Below are positions 1 to 9,211 of a stretch of DNA of 64,000 nucleotides, one piece after another (position 1 is the first letter of the stretch; every line of letters starts with the position of its first letter). Under the pieces are notes generated by a model. That model ran no database searches. It worked only from the letters and a program-made list of their open reading frames with translations, and was not told where the DNA came from. The position numbers and the translations under genes were made by a program. Source of the stretch: Bin80 sp965220365 (GTDB taxonomy: Bacteria; Bacteroidota; Rhodothermia; Rhodothermales; Bin80); NCBI GenBank assembly GCA_965220365.1, contig OZ244823.1, positions 2,108,001 through 2,172,000 of the forward strand, given 5' to 3'.

Positions 1-1836
1 GTCCGAGTGGGCAAGGTACACATCTAGGACCGTAAAGCCATCAGATTTGGCGGAGTTTGCATTGTTCCCCCACATTTCTGATGCAGATTCAAGAACAACC
101 TGTGCACTCCATCCCTTGGAAGTCGAACCGTGTAGCGATAGATGAAATTGATGGGCAGGTACTCCTGGGATTTCAAGACCGTTCCCGGGATCATTGAGGA
201 AGATGAAAGATCCGTAACTGTAGGTCATTTGGGCATGAAGGGGAGAGCCGACAGGCCATTCGAGCGCAAGTTCAGCACCATTATGGCGATTTTTTCCGCC
301 GTTACTGTACCAGGTGCGTCTATCTTCTCCTTGCTGAGGTAGAAGTCGATCATTTATGCGCAGAGAGAAGAGTGCAAAGTCCAGTTTTAATTTCAAGTCA
401 TCGAGTTGGCCACGCAGACCAGCTTCCATTCCTCTGGTTTGTTGTGGATCAAGATCTGAATTGAATCCACCCATACCAGAAGGGCTATTGATGAGTTCTG
501 TAGTTGTCGGGGTTTCGAAAGCAGTGCTCCAGTTGGCATACCATGTTAGGGAGGCAGTACGATAAGATAGTCCCAGTGATGGGCTCAGTGCAGTAAAGTT
601 ACGACTGCCACTTTGGTCTCCATTTGTATGCAGATGATCCATCATCTCAAATTGCAGTCGATCAAGTCGCACTCCAGCAGATACTCCAATCTGAGATGAG
701 AGTTGTGTACTCAGGCCCGCAAACACGGCAAGGCTGCCAACATTCTCCTGTTGGTCAAGGAGGGTACGATCCCCCTGACGGCCTGCATCGTTATTGAATC
801 GAAGACGGTCATCTCGTAATTGTCGTAAATCAATACCGGTAGTGAATCCGGTTGCACTTCCAATATCCGTCTGGAATTGAGCATAGAGACCACCTGCAAT
901 ACGCTCCAATTCACTCCACGCGAAGGTAAGCGGGTTCTCAAGAGATCTTCGTATTCCGTAAACGGTCGCAGACAAATTCCCCAAGTCCATTTGTGTATGC
1001 AGTGTTACACCGCCCTGTAGATGGGTGCTGGCTTTGCCTGCCGCTGTAGCTACGTATCTGGAATCTGCCTGCCTTGGGTCGAGGGATAATTGCTCAAGCG
1101 TGAGGGAACCGGGAGATAAAACATCCTGGATTGCGGCATTGAGCGTCACCATGAGGATTGTTTTGGGACTGGGGTTTGTTCGGGTGCTTAGGCCTGCGCG
1201 AAAAAAATCTCCCTTGCTATGTGCTCGATATCCACCTTTTTCTACCAGTGAGGCATATGCCTGTATCTGATGAGGACCAAGTTTCAGGCCTGTACTGGCC
1301 AGCAGATGGTTAAGGTCATAACTCCCTCTCATATATCGGAGTCGTAGAGGGGAAGGGTTTTGAGTACTGGTAAGATGCAGAACCCCTCCACTGGCATTCC
1401 CCCAAAAAAGAGAACTGGGGCCTCTAAGCAGTTCAGAAGACCCAATAAATACCGGGTCAACGACATCCAGCATACTTTGACCATCTGGCATAGTGAGGGG
1501 GATCCCGTTCAGAAATGCCTGCAGCCCACGGACTCCAAATGCGGCACGGTATCCCATTCCTCGAATGAGGATACGCTCGCCAAGAGCAAAATGACCCCGC
1601 TCGCTGATTTGTATTCCGGGTATCCCTCTCAGTGCACGCTGCAGTGATAAACCGGGCTCGGAGGCAACCATATCGTGTTGTTGAACATAGATGCTGCGAG
1701 TGGCCGTAGCATACGTTTCCAGATGCCGCGTCGCTTGGACCGTCATCGTGGGTAAATACACCGTAGAATCCTGTGCCGGGCTCAGATGGACAAGGAATAC
1801 AAAGCCGCATACAAAGAAGATAGAACGGATATTCAT
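1..1836 (-). CDS. TonB-dependent outer-membrane receptor (3' end beyond the window)
   Basis: The minus strand is open for 612 codons from an ATG at 1836 to the left edge, so the C-terminus is missing. Residues 1-22 form a signal peptide (hydrophobic run FFVCGFVFLV ending at SPAQ). A plug domain follows, with RIPG-like RGIPGIQISE, a RGMGYRAAFGVRG segment and LRGPSSLFWGNASGG, which is the usual plug signature LRGPxSxLxG. The rest alternates short polar and aromatic segments typical of a 22-strand barrel (for example FTALSPSLGLSYR). The family imports siderophores, B12 or other large ligands using TonB energy; the plug resembles siderophore receptors but the ligand cannot be told. It is divergent from the thymidylate kinase gene, with about 217 bp between them. 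Confidence 0.88.
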   Translation of the reverse strand, partial: MNIRSIFFVCGFVFLVHLSPAQDSTVYLPTMTVQATRHLETYATATRSIYVQQHDMVASEPGLSLQRALRGIPGIQISERGHFALGERILIRGMGYRAAFGVRGLQAFLNGIPLTMPDGQSMLDVVDPVFIGSSELLRGPSSLFWGNASGGVLHLTSTQNPSPLRLRYMRGSYDLNHLLASTGLKLGPHQIQAYASLVEKGGYRAHSKGDFFRAGLSTRTNPSPKTILMVTLNAAIQDVLSPGSLTLEQLSLDPRQADSRYVATAAGKASTHLQGGVTLHTQMDLGNLSATVYGIRRSLENPLTFAWSELERIAGGLYAQFQTDIGSATGFTTGIDLRQLRDDRLRFNNDAGRQGDRTLLDQQENVGSLAVFAGLSTQLSSQIGVSAGVRLDRLQFEMMDHLHTNGDQSGSRNFTALSPSLGLSYRTASLTWYANWSTAFETPTTTELINSPSGMGGFNSDLDPQQTRGMEAGLRGQLDDLKLKLDFALFSLRINDRLLPQQGEDRRTWYSNGGKNRHNGAELALEWPVGSPLHAQMTYSYGSFIFLNDPGNGLEIPGVPAHQFHLSLHGSTSKGWSAQVVLESASEMWGNNANSAKSDGFTVLDVYLAHSD

Positions 1837-2053
1837 AGCTTGGAGAAGTTGCTAGGTAGTGGTACTAAGAGGTTATCACTGAGAATCTGGGCATACTGAA
1901 GAAATTAAACGAAGCTTTACCGATGGTCAATGTTAATTCTGTAAATTAGGGCATAGAGAATCTGTAAGATCCTTTCTATCTTGCCAGGTGTGGTGTTTTT
2001 CTCTGCAACTCAATCTCAATGATTCGGTGCCTAATTGTACATGGTCGCAAAAG

Positions 2054-2746
2054 ATGCTGATTGCGATCGAGGGAATTGATGGTTCAGGAAAAGGGACGCA
2101 GGCCGCCCAACTTCTTGAGCGTACCCGAAATTTAGGGTATACTTCCGAACTCGTTTCCTTTCCACGCTACGAAGATACCCACTGTTCAAAGGTGGTTGCG
2201 GCGTACCTAAATGGCGAGTTTGGTACGCTTGAAGAAGTTCCTCCCGTATTTGCAGCAACACTCTTTGCTTTGGATCGCCTTGAGAGCCGTGCTCATATTG
2301 AGCGGGCATGTGGGGAAAATGATCTGGTGATTGTGGATCGATATGTAGCATCAAATTTGGCCTATCAAAGTGCCAGGATCACAAACCCGGAACGCGCAAG
2401 GTTCACGGAATGGCTCTTTAACCTGGAATACGAGATCTATGATCTGCCGAAACCTGATTTGACGCTCTTTCTGGAGGCGCCTGCCCATACCTCCAAGGAG
2501 TTGGTGGCCCGGAAGGAGACTCGAACATACACAGAAGAGGTCTATGATTTACACGAGCGCGACTCAACATATCTCTCCAGTGTGAGGGAGGTATATCATG
2601 TGCTGATTACTTCGCAGGTTATAGATCCCTGTCTCATCATAGACTGTCAGGATCGTCATGGCACACTACGCGCGATGGACGACATAGGACAAGAGGTTTG
2701 CGATGCAGTGGTTCAGTACAAAAATTCCGATGCAGGGGGAGTTTGA
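2054..2746 (+). CDS. tmk: Thymidylate kinase (dTMP kinase)
   Basis: This 230-residue protein phosphorylates dTMP to dTDP in the cytoplasm, an essential step of dTTP synthesis. The P-loop GIDGSGKGT is at residues 7-15, an FPRYED segment that contacts dTMP is near 36-41, and the DRY motif is at 95-97 (VIVDRYVASN). A lid-like stretch with RKETRTY follows near residue 155. The reading frame extends upstream to 1988, but the extra 22 residues show no family similarity and the P-loop normally starts within ten residues of the N-terminus, so the ATG at 2054 was chosen. It looks monocistronic, since the next gene starts 130 bp downstream. Confidence 0.93.
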   Translation: MLIAIEGIDGSGKGTQAAQLLERTRNLGYTSELVSFPRYEDTHCSKVVAAYLNGEFGTLEEVPPVFAATLFALDRLESRAHIERACGENDLVIVDRYVASNLAYQSARITNPERARFTEWLFNLEYEIYDLPKPDLTLFLEAPAHTSKELVARKETRTYTEEVYDLHERDSTYLSSVREVYHVLITSQVIDPCLIIDCQDRHGTLRAMDDIGQEVCDAVVQYKNSDAGGV

Positions 2747-2878
2747 CAGGTTAGCTACGCATTTAGGATACCCATCCATCGTCATCTACTTCCATGAGGT
2801 TGAATTCAACAATAATGAATCCTGATAGGAATCGTAACGTAAAGGCAGTGTAAAGAAGCTTTGCTTCAGGGTGACCAT

Positions 2879-3592
2879 ATGCGACATTATTCAGTTCAGG
2901 CTATTTGGGCTCGGGTTTTTTCTGCAAACCTTTTCATGTTACTTCTCTTGGGGTGCCAAACGACCCCTGAGGAGGAAGTAGATACTTCTGAAGCGATGTC
3001 GAATTCAGAAGGTATGGAAGGTGTTTTTTCCGAGAAAGCATACGATACGGAGGATACTGAGTCCGTCACAACGGTATTGGGAGAAATTCTTGAAGAGACA
3101 TTGGGAGAATCTTCTCGCACATCTGCAATCAGCTATCAGGAGTTACAGAAGCTTCTGCCAGGGAGAGTGAATGGGGTTCGACCGACGATTACCGAGGGAC
3201 AGACACTCGCAATTGGGAGCGGTTTTTCAAAGATAAGTGGCGAGTATAAAGATGGAGAACAAATTGTTACGGTCACGATTATTGATTTAGCAGCATTTGG
3301 TAAGCTCGCCGCGGAAGCATTATCAGACTGGGTTGGTGAGGACATTGATCGTGAGAGTGATCGGGGTTTTGAGCGCACACACATATTCCAGGACCGATCA
3401 AAAGAATATCCTATCTACGAAAAATATCACAATGAACACGGTCACGAAGCCTGTGAGCTGCATTCATGGGTGGAAGATCGGTTTCTGATCGCAATCTCAG
3501 GGGATGGAGTTCCCATGTCCATATGTAGGTCTGCGCGAGATAAGATTTCATTCAGGCGGTTGGAGAGGTTGGCGGAATCAACTGCCGATTAG
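2879..3592 (+). CDS. Hypothetical lipoprotein
   Basis: The 237-residue product has a hydrophobic N-terminal segment (FMLLLLGC) with a lipobox whose cysteine is residue 26, so it should be lipidated and held in the envelope. The next 60 residues are very acidic and rich in Glu, Ser and Thr, like a flexible linker. A compact domain follows, with GYKDGEQ-like and VTVTIIDLAAFG segments, then an E/H-rich stretch near YHNEHGHEACELHSWVEDRF. No family was recognised. The upstream in-frame start at 2861 would put six residues before the charged n-region; the ATG at 2879 gives a normal signal peptide. An ISL3 element is inserted 18 bp after the stop. Confidence 0.7.
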   Translation: MRHYSVQAIWARVFSANLFMLLLLGCQTTPEEEVDTSEAMSNSEGMEGVFSEKAYDTEDTESVTTVLGEILEETLGESSRTSAISYQELQKLLPGRVNGVRPTITEGQTLAIGSGFSKISGEYKDGEQIVTVTIIDLAAFGKLAAEALSDWVGEDIDRESDRGFERTHIFQDRSKEYPIYEKYHNEHGHEACELHSWVEDRFLIAISGDGVPMSICRSARDKISFRRLERLAESTAD

Positions 3593-3602
3593 TCGGGAGA
3601 TA

Positions 3603-3610
3603 TAAATCAT
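3603..3610. repeat. 8-bp target-site duplication, left copy
   Basis: The octamer TAAATCAT directly abuts the left inverted repeat of the ISL3 element and is repeated exactly at 5015-5022. Eight base pairs is the duplication length typical of the ISL3 family. Confidence 0.93.
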
Positions 3611-5014
3611 GGGTCTTCACCCATTATTGTGATCGGATCTGTAAATTTAGGCAAATTGGGAATAAGGCGGTCATGATTTGGGATCATTTTCCATTTGTTT
3701 CTGGTCGTCATTCCGAGGAGATTAACCAAAGCAGATACGCATACAATGAAAACGAATCAAGAGGGCGTCCGCGGGAGTTTAGGTCTGGGCTCACCGTGGG
3801 AGATTCTATCGGATGAGTATGATAATCCAGATCGTGTACGACGGGTCATGTTAACCTGCTCGGATACGTCTTCGCTGGCCTGTCCGCAGTGTAAGGAGGT
3901 TTGTCCATTTTATGATTTGCGCACGGCGCGTTCCTGGCGTCATCTTGATACGTGTACGTATCGTACGGAACTGATCGCCCGAATCCCGCGGGTAAAATGT
4001 CCTGCGCATGGGGTTCGGACGGTGGAGGTTCCCTGGGCTTCGCCGAGTTCCCGGTTCACCTATGGTTTTGAAGAGATGGTGATTGGCTGGCTTCGTGAGG
4101 CGAGTGTATCGGCGGTGTCTCGCCAGCTTGGGGTGGGCTGGAAAGCGGTCTCACGGATCATGGAGCATGCGGTAGCACGTGGACTTGATCGCAGACAAAC
4201 GGAGATCATTCCGCACATTTGCGTGGATGAGACCTCCTTTCGCAAGCGGCACAAATACGTGACGATCGTGTCCAATGCGAAGTCAGGTCAGGTCCTGTAT
4301 GTGGGGATCGGTCGCACGAAAGATGTGCTAAAGCACTGGTATCAACGTCTCAGCTCCGAACAATTGGCGGGAATTGAGAGCGTGAGCATGGACATGTGGC
4401 CCGCCTACGTGTCGTCCACCTTCGCGTGTGTTCCCGATGCAGAGAAGAAGATTGCGTTTGACCGGTTTCATGTGGCGAAGTATCTGGGGGAGGCCGTGGA
4501 CAAAGTGCGCCGCCAGGAGCACAAGGCGCTACGCGCCGAAGGCGACACAACCCTCACCGGAAGTAAGTACGACTGGCTAACGAACCGGGAAAATATGTCC
4601 AAGAAGCAGAAAAAGCGGTTCCAGTCGTTGAAGAACAGTTCATTGAAAACTGCCCGGGCATGGGCAATCAAGGAGATGGCCCGGAATCTATGGCATTATG
4701 TGCATCCCACCTGGGCCCGCAAGGGCTGGGAAAAGTGGCTCTCCTGGGCCATGCGCTGCCGCTTGGAGCCGGTGAAGGAAGCCGCCAAAACCATTAAAAA
4801 ACATCTGTGGGGAATCATCAATGCGATTCTTCTCAAGGTTAGTAATGGCCCGGCCGAAAGCATCAACAGCCGCATAAAAACCGTCAAAGTACGCTCCCGT
4901 GGATTCCGAAATAATGAACGATTTGCCACCGCCATTTACTTCCATCTCGGAGGGCTGGACCTCTCCCCCAGAATGCAGTGAAAATCATGTTTTCACAAAA
5001 TTGGCACAAGAACC
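3611..5014 (+). mobile_element. Complete ISL3-family insertion sequence (1404 bp)
   Basis: The left end (3611-3632, beginning GGGTCTTCACCC) and the reverse complement of the right end (4993-5014, beginning GGTTCTTGTGCC) match at 16 of 22 positions, sharing TCTT and TTGTGA blocks. Both ends abut a perfect 8-bp direct repeat, TAAATCAT. One intact transposase gene fills the interior. ISL3 elements begin with GG(C/G)TCTT-like ends and make 8-bp duplications, so ends, duplication and transposase all agree. The exact duplication and open transposase suggest a fairly recent insertion. It lies between a lipoprotein gene and the sortilin-like gene and breaks no recognisable reading frame. Confidence 0.93.
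3746..4981 (+). CDS. ISL3-family transposase
   Basis: This 411-residue DDE transposase moves the surrounding element. The N-terminal zinc-binding region has cysteines in CPQCKEVCPFYD, then a second pair around VKCPAHG, and a helix-turn-helix-like stretch (VSAVSRQLGVGWKAVSRIM). Catalytic acidic residues are visible in CVDETSFRKRH, in SMDMWPAYV and in the C-terminal GPAESINSRIK, where ISL3 enzymes carry their DDE triad. The length is normal for the family and there is no frameshift. The frame is also open to 3695; the ATG at 3746 gives the usual N-terminus. It is probably transcribed from a promoter inside the left end. Confidence 0.92.
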   Translation: MKTNQEGVRGSLGLGSPWEILSDEYDNPDRVRRVMLTCSDTSSLACPQCKEVCPFYDLRTARSWRHLDTCTYRTELIARIPRVKCPAHGVRTVEVPWASPSSRFTYGFEEMVIGWLREASVSAVSRQLGVGWKAVSRIMEHAVARGLDRRQTEIIPHICVDETSFRKRHKYVTIVSNAKSGQVLYVGIGRTKDVLKHWYQRLSSEQLAGIESVSMDMWPAYVSSTFACVPDAEKKIAFDRFHVAKYLGEAVDKVRRQEHKALRAEGDTTLTGSKYDWLTNRENMSKKQKKRFQSLKNSSLKTARAWAIKEMARNLWHYVHPTWARKGWEKWLSWAMRCRLEPVKEAAKTIKKHLWGIINAILLKVSNGPAESINSRIKTVKVRSRGFRNNERFATAIYFHLGGLDLSPRMQ

Positions 5015-5022
5015 TAAATCAT
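5015..5022. repeat. 8-bp target-site duplication, right copy
   Basis: An exact copy of the TAAATCAT octamer at 3603-3610, directly after the right inverted repeat of the ISL3 element. Confidence 0.93.
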
Positions 5023-5071
5023 AAGAGTAGATCGTCGTAACTTTGGCGCCTACACTTATTTGATTCTTCTG

Positions 5072-7945
5072 ATGCGACGCGGTCTATTTGTATATTTTTT
5101 CCTCCTTTTAGGGACTCATCTCTCTATGGCACAGGTGCCGGAAATGCTGTCACCTGTAGAATCCACTCCTGCCGCTGAGCGGTTGAGTAGCTTTGAACAA
5201 CGTCTCCTGGATGCACAGTCCTCGCCCTTATCCAATATAGAGTTGCAGGGCATCGGGCCAACCGTCATGAGTGGGCGGATCGTAGACATTGATGCCAACC
5301 CCTTGAATCCCGTAGAGATGTACGTTGCGTACGCATCTGGTGGGTTATGGCGCAGCAGGACCAACGGACTCTCTTTCGAGCCCTTGTTTGACGAGGAGGC
5401 TTCCATGGTGATGGGAGACATTGCGGTTGACTGGGCTCGAGATGAGGTGATCTGGGTTGGGACGGGGGAGAATAATTCGAGTCGTTCTTCCTACGCAGGG
5501 ACCGGTATATACCGATCTTTGGATCAGGGTGAATCATGGGAGCATATGGGACTTAGTGACACGCACAGGATTGGCCGGATTCTCATTCACCCCACAGACT
5601 CTCAAACCGTGTGGGTCGCTGCACTGGGAGCACTTTATTCTTCCAGCCCCCATCGCGGGGTCTATAAGACGAGCGACGGCGGCGAAACCTGGACCCAGAC
5701 ACTGTTTATTTCAGATACAGCCGGTGTGATTGACCTTGTAATTGATCCATTAAACCCGGATATCTTGTATGCCGTAGGCTGGGACCGTGAGCGCCGGGCG
5801 TGGAATTTTGTCGAAGGTGGAAATGGATCAGGGGTATGGAAGTCGACGGATGGAGGGACTTCCTGGGAGCGACTTGCAGCGGAGGGATTGCCCAGCGGTG
5901 ATACGGTTGGACGCATTGGGCTGGCAATTTTTCCTGGCGACCCACAGATTTTATATGCTCTGGTTGACAATCAATCTCGTAGGCCAACAGAAGACGAGGA
6001 CGAAGTACCTGCCTTGACCCGGGAAGCGCTCCGCTCAATGACTACCGCGGAGTTTCTGGAACTGGATGAAGAGGCAATTGAAGAATACCTGGAGGAGAAT
6101 AATTTCGAATTCAATGCTGAGGAGATTCGAACGATGGTGGAAGAGGGATCGCTTGAACCGGTACATCTGGTGTGGTTCGTTGAAGATGCAAACAGGGAGT
6201 TGTTTGATACTCCCGTGGTTGGTGCAGAGGTTTATCGCTCAAATGATGGTGGGCAGTCATGGTCACGGACCCACGAAAACTATCTCGACCGGGTATACAA
6301 TTCCTATGGCTATTATTTTGGGGAGATCCGCGTTGATCCGAACGATGTTGAGCGCATCTACATTCTGGGCGTTCCACTTTTGAGTTCAGATGATGGGGGT
6401 GTCTCCTGGGCGTCTATCGGTGGCCCAAGTGTACATGCAGATCATCAGGCTCTCTGGGTCAACCCTTCCAGGCCAGGTCATTTGATTGATGGGAATGATG
6501 GAGGATTGAATATCACCTATGATAATGGTGAATCCTGGTTCAAGGGAAATACACCGTCAGTCGGGCAGTTCTATGCGATCGGCGTGGATGATCAAACCCC
6601 TTACCATGTTTATGGTGGATTGCAGGATAATGGAGTTTGGGGCGGTCCTCATACCTATACAGAGTCAACCGGTTGGCATGCCAGTGGAAATTATTCGTAT
6701 ACACCGTATCTGGGTGGTGATGGTATGCAGGTAGAGGTTGATACCCGTACAAACGACATCATATACACTGGCTCACAGTTTGGTGCGTATCTGCGCATAG
6801 AGACGAGTACGGGAGCAAGTGCATCAATTCGACCACGTCATCAACTCGGAGAGCGTCCTCTTCGATATAATTGGCAGACCCCGATTCATTTGTCTCGTCA
6901 CAATCAGGATGTCCTCTATTATGGCTCCAATAAACTTCATCGCTCCTTTAACCGAGGGGATGATTGGGAAACACTGTCTGATGATCTGACACGCGGAGGC
7001 CGTCGTGGAGATGTCCCTTACGGTACACTAACCACCATTGACGAGTCTCCACTCAGATTTGGGCTACTCTATGTCGGTTCAGATGATGGACTGGTACATG
7101 TATCACGGGATGGAGGATATACGTGGAAAAATATTACAGCAGAAGACTGGGGAGAGTTGTGGGTGAGCCGTGTCGAAGCATCGAATCATGAGCTTGGTCG
7201 GGTCTATGTGACGCTCAATGGATACAGGTGGGATCACTTTGCTCCGTATGTCTACCGATCAGATGATTTTGGAGAGACTTGGGAGGCACTGGATGCCAGT
7301 TTACCGATGGAACCAGTTAATGTTATACTTGAAGATCCAGTCAATTCCTCCCTTTTATATGTGGGTACCGATCATGGTTTGTATGTGTCCATAGATGGAG
7401 GAGACTCCTTTACGGCAATGCAGAACGGACTTCCACATGCACCTGTTCATGATCTGAAGCTGCAAGCTCGCCGAAGCCATCTGCTCGTGGGAACACATGG
7501 CCGGTCCATTTATCGTGCAGATATCGCCCCACTCCAAGCTCTGACCCCTGAAGTTATTGCGAGCCCATTAATGGCATTTGAGCCAGAAGAACAGAGGTAT
7601 AATTCAAACTGGGGGAGTCGTTTTGTCTGGTGGGGAGACTATTTTGAGCCGGAACTCCAGATTGCGTACTGGTCTGGATCTATGGGGCAGGTGACGGTAG
7701 AGGTAACAGACGGCGAGGGAGAGGTGCTTCGCACTCTGACGGATGAGGCGGAGCAGGGTTTGAATTTCCTTGTGTACGACCTATCTGTGGATCAGGCAAT
7801 GGTACCAGTGGGCGAAGATGAAGAAAGCCGAGAGGCGGCAGACAATGGCATGCACTATTTGCTTCCTGGAGAATATCAGGTTCATTGCCGTCTCGGAGAT
7901 GCGCAAGATACCGTTACGCTCCGAGTTACTGAGCAGCGGCGCTAG
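5072..7945 (+). CDS. Secreted BNR/Asp-box (sortilin/VPS10-like) beta-propeller protein
   Basis: The 957-residue product starts with a signal peptide (LFVYFFLLLGTHLSMAQ). Its body contains many Asp-box repeats of the S/T-x-D-x-G-x-[ST]-W type, including SLDQGESWEHM, TSDGGETWTQT, STDGGTSWERL, SNDGGQSWSRT and SRDGGYTWKNI, spread over roughly residues 100-770. Such repeats build two stacked propellers, as in sortilin-like exo-xyloglucanases and WD40/YVTN surface proteins. An acidic insertion rich in Glu lies near 300-360. The last 150 residues look like a beta-sandwich. It is exported, but the substrate is unknown. A TTG start at 5060 is possible; the ATG at 5072 gives the cleaner signal peptide. 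Its end overlaps the convergent peptidase gene by 20 bp. Confidence 0.85.
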   Translation: MRRGLFVYFFLLLGTHLSMAQVPEMLSPVESTPAAERLSSFEQRLLDAQSSPLSNIELQGIGPTVMSGRIVDIDANPLNPVEMYVAYASGGLWRSRTNGLSFEPLFDEEASMVMGDIAVDWARDEVIWVGTGENNSSRSSYAGTGIYRSLDQGESWEHMGLSDTHRIGRILIHPTDSQTVWVAALGALYSSSPHRGVYKTSDGGETWTQTLFISDTAGVIDLVIDPLNPDILYAVGWDRERRAWNFVEGGNGSGVWKSTDGGTSWERLAAEGLPSGDTVGRIGLAIFPGDPQILYALVDNQSRRPTEDEDEVPALTREALRSMTTAEFLELDEEAIEEYLEENNFEFNAEEIRTMVEEGSLEPVHLVWFVEDANRELFDTPVVGAEVYRSNDGGQSWSRTHENYLDRVYNSYGYYFGEIRVDPNDVERIYILGVPLLSSDDGGVSWASIGGPSVHADHQALWVNPSRPGHLIDGNDGGLNITYDNGESWFKGNTPSVGQFYAIGVDDQTPYHVYGGLQDNGVWGGPHTYTESTGWHASGNYSYTPYLGGDGMQVEVDTRTNDIIYTGSQFGAYLRIETSTGASASIRPRHQLGERPLRYNWQTPIHLSRHNQDVLYYGSNKLHRSFNRGDDWETLSDDLTRGGRRGDVPYGTLTTIDESPLRFGLLYVGSDDGLVHVSRDGGYTWKNITAEDWGELWVSRVEASNHELGRVYVTLNGYRWDHFAPYVYRSDDFGETWEALDASLPMEPVNVILEDPVNSSLLYVGTDHGLYVSIDGGDSFTAMQNGLPHAPVHDLKLQARRSHLLVGTHGRSIYRADIAPLQALTPEVIASPLMAFEPEEQRYNSNWGSRFVWWGDYFEPELQIAYWSGSMGQVTVEVTDGEGEVLRTLTDEAEQGLNFLVYDLSVDQAMVPVGEDEESREAADNGMHYLLPGEYQVHCRLGDAQDTVTLRVTEQRR

Positions 7946-9161
7946 CTGCTATGGTGTTCGAGGGGGTTAGCTGTGGCCTCAACTCACTGATGATCTGGGT
8001 AAACTGCGGTAGCAGTGTTTCGGACAGCGGCTCTGAGGGAGGCATTTCTACCTTCATTGCGTCCACCTGTCGACCATTTTCCCAGAAACGATAACAGACA
8101 TGGGGCCCCGTCGCTATACCTGTACTACCAACATAGCCAATCAACTGGCCTTGTTCTACTCGGACTCCCGGACGAATCCCTTTTGCGATTCTGGACATAT
8201 GCAGGTATCCCGTGCTATAAACATCATTATGGCGAATTTTTACATAGTTCCCATTCCCGCTCGTGTATGATGCATGGGTTACGGAACCATTTGCAGTTGC
8301 GACGATCGGGGTTCCCGTAGGAGCGGCAAAATCAGTGCCCAGATGCGGTTTATAGCGCTTTTGGACAGGGTGGAAACGGCTCAGACTGTACCCGGAGGAT
8401 ATGCGTGTGTATTCTATGGGAGCTCGCAAGAACGGCCGTTTTAATGCATGTCCGGTTTCATCATAGAAACCACTGACACTGTCGGAAGGAAAATAAAAGG
8501 CAAAAAATTCTTTCCCCTCATGATTCATGCGGGCTCCCTTAATTTCGGTTTCAATAGATTGCCCGTTTACGATGTGATCTTCAAACACAATCGAAAAGTC
8601 ATCTCCAGGTTGCAGGTGAAAAAAGCTGATTTGCCAGGCGAATATTTCACTTAGTTTTATGGCGAGTTCTGCGGGGAGCTCTGCATCTGTCACTGCTTGA
8701 TAAAGCGAAGACTCAATGGTACCCGATGCAGTACGTGAAATCTTAGATACGGGGAAAACCCCTTCATGAACCAGTACAGAGTCTCGTAAATCAAACACTA
8801 GGAAGCGTTCAACACTAGGTTGGTAGACAATAAACGAAGTAGTCCCCTTGATGGAGTCGGTATAAACATATAAGGGATTGCCTCTTCGAATTTTTTGAAG
8901 GTCAATAAATGACGTGGCATTCTGAGAAGCGAGGTGAATTTTTTCCCGAGATATGCCCCATTCGGACAAAATAGACCCCAAAGATTCTCCTCGCTTAACC
9001 TTGGAGGTATGCTCAACAAGCCCGGCCTCAGCCAGATCAAACTGATTTCGTTTCACTTCGGCGGATGCGGATGATCCCGTCTCAGTTTTCGGGTTGATCG
9101 GTAGTTGGACTACGGCCAATACGCCAAGGCATATATAGAAGCGCTTTATGTTTTCCCACAT
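7926..9161 (-). CDS. M23-family (LytM/MepM-like) cell-wall endopeptidase
   Basis: This 411-residue periplasmic peptidase should cut peptide cross-links in peptidoglycan. Residues 5-20 are a hydrophobic signal or anchor. A LysM/opacity-associated-like region (HTSKVKRGESLGSILSEWG, near 51-69) precedes a long linker domain. The catalytic M23 domain spans about 255-380: H273xxxD277 in KPHLGTDFAA, H321 in YLHMS, and H354 in GPHVCYRF. The usual last zinc ligand is the second His of HxH; here it is Cys356, a variant I recall from Bacteroidota relatives. The gene converges with and overlaps the exoprotein gene by 20 bp. Confidence 0.9.
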   Translation of the reverse strand: MWENIKRFYICLGVLAVVQLPINPKTETGSSASAEVKRNQFDLAEAGLVEHTSKVKRGESLGSILSEWGISREKIHLASQNATSFIDLQKIRRGNPLYVYTDSIKGTTSFIVYQPSVERFLVFDLRDSVLVHEGVFPVSKISRTASGTIESSLYQAVTDAELPAELAIKLSEIFAWQISFFHLQPGDDFSIVFEDHIVNGQSIETEIKGARMNHEGKEFFAFYFPSDSVSGFYDETGHALKRPFLRAPIEYTRISSGYSLSRFHPVQKRYKPHLGTDFAAPTGTPIVATANGSVTHASYTSGNGNYVKIRHNDVYSTGYLHMSRIAKGIRPGVRVEQGQLIGYVGSTGIATGPHVCYRFWENGRQVDAMKVEMPPSEPLSETLLPQFTQIISELRPQLTPSNTIAASAAAQ

Positions 9162-9211
9162 TCTATGCTGAGGTCAGGTTTGCTTTCTTGCCATGTGCCG
9201 ATTACAATTAC

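Noticed and set aside
1457..1810. 117-codon minus-strand frame
   Set aside because: Shadow of the TonB receptor gene, whose frame is open without interruption from 1836 to the window edge and has all receptor motifs.
1988..2053. Upstream extension of thymidylate kinase
   Set aside because: The 22 extra residues do not match the family; the P-loop sits right after the ATG at 2054.
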